Assembly (NCBI GenBank): GCA_027030605.1
Contig: JALVEV010000158.1
Location: 1-10,254 of the forward strand
Reading direction: 5' to 3'
Source of the DNA: Campylobacteraceae bacterium
GTDB taxonomy: Bacteria; Campylobacterota; Campylobacteria; Campylobacterales; Sulfurovaceae
Length of the DNA stretch: 10,254 bases
Each line of letters opens with the position of its first letter. The first letter of the stretch is position 1. The notes under the pieces were generated by a model. It was given only the letters and a program-made list of their open reading frames with translations, searched no databases and was not told the DNA's origin. This document shows positions 6,293-10,254 of the stretch, one piece after another. The position numbers and the translations under genes are program-made.

Positions 6293-6628
6293 TTAACCAA
6301 TAGTATGAAAATAGGTCTTTGAAAGAGCTACTTGAGCATTTTTTATAATATTTGGTTTGGAAATTTTTAGAGTAAATTTTGTAATTTTAGAGTATTTTGA
6401 AATGATGTTTTGACTTAGCTCTTCTATAGCTGTTTCTAAAAGTTCATATTTTTTTTCTAACATCTGTTGTTCAATCAATTGAATTACATCGGCATAGTTT
6501 ATAAAACTATTTTTTGAATAGTTGTATTCAATTTCAGCATTGATAATAACTTTTTGAGGAGTGACTCTTTCAAACTCTAATATACCAATAATACAATCAA
6601 ATACAAGATTTTCTATATGAATAGTCAT
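6293..6628 (-). CDS. folB: Dihydroneopterin aldolase family protein (FolB)
   Basis: FolB cleaves 7,8-dihydroneopterin to 6-hydroxymethyl-dihydropterin and glycolaldehyde in cytosolic folate synthesis. The 111-residue protein is near the usual 115-125. The T-fold signature is visible: CIIGILEFERVTPQKVIINAEI (12-33, with E20 aligning to the catalytic Glu), YADV (45-48), the pterin-anchoring Glu in YELLETAIEE (61-70, E65) and the SKPN segment with K91, which aligns to the catalytic Lys. The C-terminus is a few residues short of model enzymes, which should not matter for the core. It begins 5 bases after the plsY stop, so the two are very likely co-transcribed. There is no strong SD, and coupling to plsY translation is plausible. 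Divergence from E. coli FolB is considerable, so related epimerase activity cannot be excluded. Confidence 0.85.
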   Translation of the reverse strand: MTIHIENLVFDCIIGILEFERVTPQKVIINAEIEYNYSKNSFINYADVIQLIEQQMLEKKYELLETAIEELSQNIISKYSKITKFTLKISKPNIIKNAQVALSKTYFHTIG

Positions 6629-6633
6629 TTTAA

Positions 6634-7293
6634 TTATACTATTTGTGCCTCTTCTCTCTTAAGTAGTCTTACAATATTAGGAATATGTTTATAGAAAATA
6701 ATAAATGCAATAATACAAATAGGTGCATGAGCATGAATTCCTTCAATATCAGGATACATAATATAAGAAGAGACTAAAAGTGCAACTAAGCCAATAAGAG
6801 AGGAGAGAGAAGAGATTTTAACTGTTTTCCCTGCTATAAACCAAACAGCAATGGCAATGAGTGCAGGAATAGGAATCAAAACTAAAAGAACACCAAATCC
6901 AGTGGCAACACCTTTCCCCCCTTCAAACCCTAAAAATGGACTAAAGCAGTGACCAAGTACAGAGAGAACAGCAATTGTCCAAAGTACGCTAGGTTCAGCT
7001 CCTAGTGCCATAGCAATAAGGAGAATAACAGCACCTTTTAAGGCATCAAGTACAAAAGTAGCAATAGTTAATTTTTTAGCTAAATCAGGAGCTTTCTCTT
7101 TAAGAACACGAAGTACATTTGTTGCTCCAATATTTCCACTACCCTCATTACGTACATCAACTCCTGCAAAAATTTTAGCTAAAATAAATCCAAAAGGAAT
7201 TGCCGATAGCAGATAAGCAATTAAGTAAAGTAGTGTATTTTGATGAGTAAAAATACTGATGATTGTATCAATACTTATATTGATTAAATTCAT
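6634..7293 (-). CDS. plsY: Acyl-phosphate:glycerol-3-phosphate acyltransferase PlsY
   Basis: PlsY is an integral inner-membrane enzyme that moves the acyl group from acyl-phosphate (made by PlsX) to glycerol-3-phosphate, the first step of phospholipid synthesis. The product has 219 residues with about five hydrophobic segments (around 19-41, 77-98, 104-120, 132-154, 164-180, with a further one at 189-201). The three family motifs are present: GSGNIGATN (51-59), GFEGGKGVATG (122-132, with the phosphate-loop GGKG) and YKHIPNIVRLLK (201-212). The start at 7293 was chosen because GGAG (minus strand, 7303-7300) lies exactly 6 bases upstream. An upstream ATG at 7326 would add 11 residues with no SD. 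It is first in the plsY-folB transcript and divergent from nadA. Confidence 0.93.
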   Translation of the reverse strand: MNLINISIDTIISIFTHQNTLLYLIAYLLSAIPFGFILAKIFAGVDVRNEGSGNIGATNVLRVLKEKAPDLAKKLTIATFVLDALKGAVILLIAMALGAEPSVLWTIAVLSVLGHCFSPFLGFEGGKGVATGFGVLLVLIPIPALIAIAVWFIAGKTVKISSLSSLIGLVALLVSSYIMYPDIEGIHAHAPICIIAFIIFYKHIPNIVRLLKREEAQIV

Positions 7294-7299
7294 ATGAAT

Positions 7300-7303
7300 C
7301 TCC
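7300..7303 (-). promoter_or_regulatory. Ribosome binding site that sets the plsY start
   Basis: GGAG on the minus strand stands 6 bases from the ATG at 7293. It lies inside the 11-codon extension that would exist if translation began at the ATG at 7326, which argues for the shorter protein. Confidence 0.6.
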
Positions 7304-7379
7304 ATTTTTAGTAAATACTTATGCAATTTTAACTAAAAATATGGTATTTTTCCTAAATTATCACTTAAGGCAGTAAATA

Positions 7380-8381
7380 ATGAGTATAGATTATAGAGCA
7401 GAGATAGAGAGACTGAAAAGAGAGTTACCTGTAACTGTGGTAGGTCACTACTATCAGCGTGATGAAGTATTTGAGATGGCTGATATTACAGGAGACAGTT
7501 TAGAACTTGCACGAAAGTGTAAAGCTGATAATAATCCATGGGTAGTTTTTTGTGGTGTGGGCTTTATGGGGCAGAGTGTTAAAATAATTGCTCCTGAGAA
7601 GAGAGTACTTATGCCTAAAGTTGCTTGTTGTGCTATGGCTAGAATGATGGATGCTACATATTTTGATGAGTCTGTAGCCTATATGAATAAGCATGGAGTT
7701 AAAACAGAAGATATTTTACCTATTACTTACATTAATAGTGATGCCTCTGTAAAAGCAAAAGTGGGAAAGATGGGCGGAATGGTCTGTACCTCCTCTAATG
7801 CTTATAAGATTATTGAAAAAGGGCTAGAGTCAGGTAAAAAGATTCTTTTTGTTCCCGATAGATGTTTAGGTCAAAATTTTGCTAACTCCATGGGATTAAA
7901 ATCGTGTGTTATTGGTGAAGAGGGGAAAGAGTGTAACCCTGCTGAGGCTGATGTTATCTGTTTCAATGGTTTCTGTTCTGTTCACCAACTATTTACCCTT
8001 GATGATATTAAGTTTTATCGTGAAAAGTATCCTGATATAAAAATTGCAGTACACCCAGAGTGTGACCCTGCTATTGTAGATGCTGCTGATTTTGCAGGTT
8101 CTACCTCACAACTCATTAAATATGTAAATGAGTTAGACCCTGAACAGAAAGTTGCTATTGGAACAGAGTATAATTTAGTCAATAGAATGCGTCAAGGAAA
8201 TACTTATGTTCTCTCTTCAACCAAACCAGAGTGTCCAACAATGAATGAGACTACTTTAGAAGATTTATACAAAACCTTAAAATCAATTGAAGATAACCAA
8301 CCTATTAATGAAATCTTTGTTGATGAAGATACTCGACACTATGCCAACTTAGCACTAGAGAGAATGTTAGCTATTAATTAA
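7380..8381 (+). CDS. nadA: Quinolinate synthase A
   Basis: NadA condenses iminoaspartate with dihydroxyacetone phosphate to quinolinate, the second step of de novo NAD synthesis, using an oxygen-sensitive [4Fe-4S] cluster. The 333 residues fit the family. Visible motifs are VGHYYQ (21-26) with substrate-binding His/Tyr, GDSLELA (38-44), FCGVGFMGQSVKI (57-69), CCAMARM (83-89), CTSSNA (136-141), PDRCLGQN (159-166), GFCSVHQLF (197-205), HPECD (225-229) and GTEYNLVNRM (261-270). The three cluster ligands are most likely C84, C199 and C285 (ECPTM); other cysteines (C83, C162, C228) are not expected ligands. AAGG at 7367-7370 precedes the ATG by 9 bases. nadB and nadC, often nearby in relatives, are not in this window. 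It is divergent from plsY across an 86-base gap with no convincing promoter box. Confidence 0.96.
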   Translation: MSIDYRAEIERLKRELPVTVVGHYYQRDEVFEMADITGDSLELARKCKADNNPWVVFCGVGFMGQSVKIIAPEKRVLMPKVACCAMARMMDATYFDESVAYMNKHGVKTEDILPITYINSDASVKAKVGKMGGMVCTSSNAYKIIEKGLESGKKILFVPDRCLGQNFANSMGLKSCVIGEEGKECNPAEADVICFNGFCSVHQLFTLDDIKFYREKYPDIKIAVHPECDPAIVDAADFAGSTSQLIKYVNELDPEQKVAIGTEYNLVNRMRQGNTYVLSSTKPECPTMNETTLEDLYKTLKSIEDNQPINEIFVDEDTRHYANLALERMLAIN

Positions 8382-8392
8382 AATCTGTTCTT

Positions 8393-8411
8393 TACTACTT
8401 ATAGTGTAGTA
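8393..8411 (+). other. Weak hairpin between nadA and trhP
   Basis: TACTAC (8393-8398) pairs with GTAGTA (8406-8411) around a 7-base loop, in the 57-base gap after nadA. Only two further T residues follow the right arm, so it is not a convincing terminator; the loop also contains TATAGT (8400-8405), a possible -10. It could separate the two genes or do nothing. Confidence 0.25.
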
Positions 8412-8438
8412 TTTCATAAAAATATATTGGATATTTAT

Positions 8439-9740
8439 ATGAAAAAAGCAGAACTTTTAGCCCCAGCAGGTAACTTAGAAAAATTAAAAATTGCATTGGC
8501 TTATGGAGCTGATGCAGTCTATGGAAGTACCAGTACTTTCTCATTGCGTATTCGTTCAGGAAAAGATTTTGATATGGACTCTTACGCAGAGGGAATTGCT
8601 TATGCTCATGAAAGAGGTAAAAAGGTCTACTCTACAGTCAACTCTTTTCCTTTTAACTCTCAACTTAAACTCTATGAAAATCATATTGCCAAAGTAGCTG
8701 AGCTAAAGCCCGATGCACTTATTGTATCTAGCCCTGGAGTAGTAGCAATGGCACGAAAGATTGCCCCAAATATTCCTATTCACCTCTCTACTCAAGCCAA
8801 TGTTATGAATGTCTTAGATGCACAAGTCTACTACGATATGGGGGTAGAGCGTATTATTGTGGCACGTGAAATCTCTCTAAAAGATTGTGAAGCTATTAAA
8901 AAGGTCTTACCCGATTTGGAGTTAGAGATTTTTGTACATGGCTCTATGTGCTTTGCCTATAGTGGTCGTTGTTTAGTATCGGCTCTTCAGACAGGTCGTG
9001 TACCAAACCGTGGAAGTTGTGCAAACGATTGTCGTTTCCCTTATGAGATATATGCACACAATCCAGAGACAAATACCACCTTTAGACTCGATGAAGAGGA
9101 GGGAATAGGTACTTACATTATGAACTCAAAAGATATGAACATGGCTTCATATATAGATGAGATTTTGGCTTCAGGTGTGATTGATTCTCTTAAAATTGAG
9201 GGACGAACCAAGTCACCATACTATGCAGGGGTAGTCACTAAAGCCTACAGACAAGCCATTGATGACTACTATGCAGGTAGTTTTGATGCTTCCAAATATC
9301 AAAAAGAGTTACATACTACACAAAATAGAGGCTTTACCGATGCCTACTTGCTCTCAAAACCATTTGAGAGAAACAATACTCAATCTCATGGCTTTACCAT
9401 TCAAGATGGAACTCATCAAGTAGCAGGTTTAGTAGGAGAAGATGGTACAACATGGAGATGTAAAGATAAAACTTGTGTTGGTGATAAGATAGAGATAGTA
9501 TTACCTGTTGGTGTGACTATTGAAGAGATGGAAGATGATGGTTGCAAGATTACAAAAGAGGGAGAAGCCTTTTTCATTGAGTTCAAAAAGATTATTTCTA
9601 CTACAGGAAAAGAGTTTGAGTGTATTCATAGTGGAGACTTAAATGATATTATTTTACCTATCAAACTACCAGGTTATACTATCTTAAGAAGAGGAATTGC
9701 CGAAGCAAAAGCTAAAAAAGGTTTAGCACTGAACGTTTAA
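8439..9740 (+). CDS. trhP: U32-family protein, TrhP/YegQ type (tRNA U34 5-hydroxylation)
   Basis: Although labelled peptidase U32, the closest family is E. coli YegQ (TrhP), needed for prephenate-dependent 5-hydroxylation of wobble uridine in tRNA. The 433 residues start with the TIM-barrel N-terminus AELLAPAGNLEKLK. They carry the U32 signature EIFVHGSMCFAYSGRC (163-178) followed by RGSCANDCRFPYE (191-203). The four cysteines C171, C178, C194 and C198 fit an Fe-S cluster site. YegQ-like blocks follow: GTYIMNSKD (224-232), SLKIEGRTKSPYY (250-262), YRQAIDDYYAG (270-280) and NRGFTDAYL (296-304). A small C-terminal beta-domain begins near 325 (HQVAGLVGE). The ATG at 8439 is chosen over the in-frame TTG at 8427 because GGA lies 7 bases before it and homology starts there. 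A protease role is unlikely. RlhA is excluded by length (about 650 residues). Confidence 0.88.
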   Translation: MKKAELLAPAGNLEKLKIALAYGADAVYGSTSTFSLRIRSGKDFDMDSYAEGIAYAHERGKKVYSTVNSFPFNSQLKLYENHIAKVAELKPDALIVSSPGVVAMARKIAPNIPIHLSTQANVMNVLDAQVYYDMGVERIIVAREISLKDCEAIKKVLPDLELEIFVHGSMCFAYSGRCLVSALQTGRVPNRGSCANDCRFPYEIYAHNPETNTTFRLDEEEGIGTYIMNSKDMNMASYIDEILASGVIDSLKIEGRTKSPYYAGVVTKAYRQAIDDYYAGSFDASKYQKELHTTQNRGFTDAYLLSKPFERNNTQSHGFTIQDGTHQVAGLVGEDGTTWRCKDKTCVGDKIEIVLPVGVTIEEMEDDGCKITKEGEAFFIEFKKIISTTGKEFECIHSGDLNDIILPIKLPGYTILRRGIAEAKAKKGLALNV

Positions 9741-9741
9741 A

Positions 9742-9825
9742 ATGGAGACATTAGAGAAAATAGTAGCTTTTTTTATGAAAGTAATAGAGGCTATTGCTAA
9801 GTTTTTTTCTTGGTTATTTGGTTAA
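9742..9825 (+). CDS. Unrecognised 27-residue amphipathic helical peptide
   Basis: An ATG one base after the trhP stop opens 27 codons ending in TAA. The peptide begins METLEKIVAFF and ends KFFSWLFG. Its only charged residues, E2, E5, K6, K13, E16 and K20, fall every 3-4 positions, so one helix face is polar and the rest is Leu, Ile, Val, Phe, Met and Trp. It resembles a surface-binding amphipathic helix more than a transmembrane segment. There is no strong SD, but termination-reinitiation from trhP is possible. It lies between trhP and purE on the same strand. I do not recognise a family. It could be a genuine small membrane-associated protein, a leader, or a chance ORF; the clean helix periodicity and tight spacing favour the first. 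Confidence 0.45.
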   Translation: METLEKIVAFFMKVIEAIAKFFSWLFG

Positions 9826-9887
9826 CCAATGTTAAATCGAAAAACAGCTATTATTCGCCTAATAATTTAAAGTTTTGGAGTAGAGAT

Positions 9888-10254
9888 ATGAAATTTGTAT
9901 CAATTGTTATTGGTTCTAAGAGTGACTACAGTGTTATGAGTGAGTGTGCAGAGACACTGAAAAAGTTTGGTGTTCCTTATGAACTCATTATCTCATCAGC
10001 ACACAGAAGTCCAGAGCGAACAAAAACTTACATGAAAGAGGCAGAAGAGAAAGGGGCTCAAGTCTTCATAGCAGCAGCAGGAATGGCAGCCCACCTAGCA
10101 GGAGCTTTAGCTGCAAGTACAACTAAACCTGTTCTAGGTGTACCAATGGCAAGTGGAGAGTTAAGAGGAGAAGATGCCTTGTTAAGTACAGTAATGATGC
10201 CAGCAGGTATGCCTGTAGGAACAGTAGCCATTGGTAAAGCAGGAGCTGTAAATG
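9888..10254 (+). CDS. purE: N5-carboxyaminoimidazole ribonucleotide mutase PurE (cut at window end)
   Basis: PurE moves the carboxylate of N5-CAIR to C4, giving CAIR, in cytosolic de novo purine synthesis. 122 codons are visible, and about 40 remain if it has the usual 160-170. The class I signature is clear: IGSKSDYSVM (8-17, with S10 and D13 at the phosphate and substrate site), SSAHRSPERT (36-45, catalytic-region H39), AAAGMAAHLAG (62-72, with H69) and VLGVPM (82-87), then MPAGMPVGTVAIG. A strong SD, GGAG at 9877-9880, stands 7 bases before the ATG. The 62-base gap before it holds a weak 6-bp inverted repeat (ATTATT 9850-9855, AATAAT 9861-9866) and no clear promoter, so it may be read with trhP. 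PurK, its usual partner, is not in view. Confidence 0.95.
   Translation, partial: MKFVSIVIGSKSDYSVMSECAETLKKFGVPYELIISSAHRSPERTKTYMKEAEEKGAQVFIAAAGMAAHLAGALAASTTKPVLGVPMASGELRGEDALLSTVMMPAGMPVGTVAIGKAGAVN

Noticed and set aside
6244..6303. A 19-codon plus-strand ORF (starts MFLFVSVC) of hydrophobic residues, antisense to the folB end
   Set aside because: It has no SD, its hydrophobicity comes simply from the T-rich tandem repeat, and it runs into folB on the opposite strand. Most likely chance.
7294..7379. Shared divergent promoter or operator between plsY and nadA (for example a NadR/NiaR-type site)
   Set aside because: The gap is only AT-rich sequence; no clear -10/-35 pair or inverted repeat strong enough to name was found.
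7500..7694. Minus-strand frame of 64 codons within nadA
   Set aside because: It is antisense to the conserved core of quinolinate synthase, with no independent support.
8491..8697. Plus-strand frame of 68 codons within trhP
   Set aside because: It is a second frame over the well-conserved N-terminal barrel of trhP, so a shadow.

Overview
The window looks like core chromosome of a Campylobacterota (epsilonproteobacterial) genome, most likely a free-living sulfur- or hydrogen-oxidising type such as Sulfurovum or Sulfurimonas. The genus cannot be fixed from the sequence alone. The support is the AT-rich composition, near-consensus TATAAT -10 boxes with poor -35 boxes, the gene content, and a response regulator whose DNA-binding half closely matches (from memory) HsrA/CosR, the atypical regulator of Helicobacter and Campylobacter. 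No mobile element, CRISPR array, tRNA, rRNA or phage gene was seen, every gene is intact apart from the two cut by the window edges, and no intergenic gap reaches 300 bases.

Layout. Bases 1-480 (minus strand) carry the N-terminal 160 residues of prephenate dehydrogenase, tyrA. Divergent from it is bamA (589-2844, plus), the outer-membrane barrel assembly protein. bamA converges on, and overlaps by 23 bases, a long minus-strand block. Read in its own direction that block is plsY (7293-6634), folB (6628-6293), an OmpR-type response regulator (6127-5456), its histidine kinase (5477-4173), an Allochromatium-type 2[4Fe-4S] ferredoxin (4034-3783) and a Ppx/GppA phosphatase (3778-2822). Divergent from plsY is a plus-strand block: nadA quinolinate synthase (7380-8381), a U32-family protein of the TrhP/YegQ type (8439-9740), an unannotated 27-residue amphipathic peptide ORF (9742-9825), and purE (9888 to the window end, cut).

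How the genes fit together. Most are single housekeeping steps: tyrosine synthesis, envelope assembly, phospholipid acyl transfer, folate, NAD, purine and tRNA wobble modification. They are neighbours rather than one pathway. The most informative part is the regulator-kinase pair. The regulator has an HsrA/CosR-like output domain but keeps a complete phosphorylation site (D51, with E7/D8, S79 and K101) and has an overlapping, translationally coupled kinase. From memory, the regulator is an orphan without a usable phospho-acceptor in Helicobacter and Campylobacter, and in C. jejuni it lies in the same gene neighbourhood without the kinase. This window may therefore preserve the ancestral two-component form. 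The second candidate for something undescribed is the 27-codon ORF between trhP and purE.
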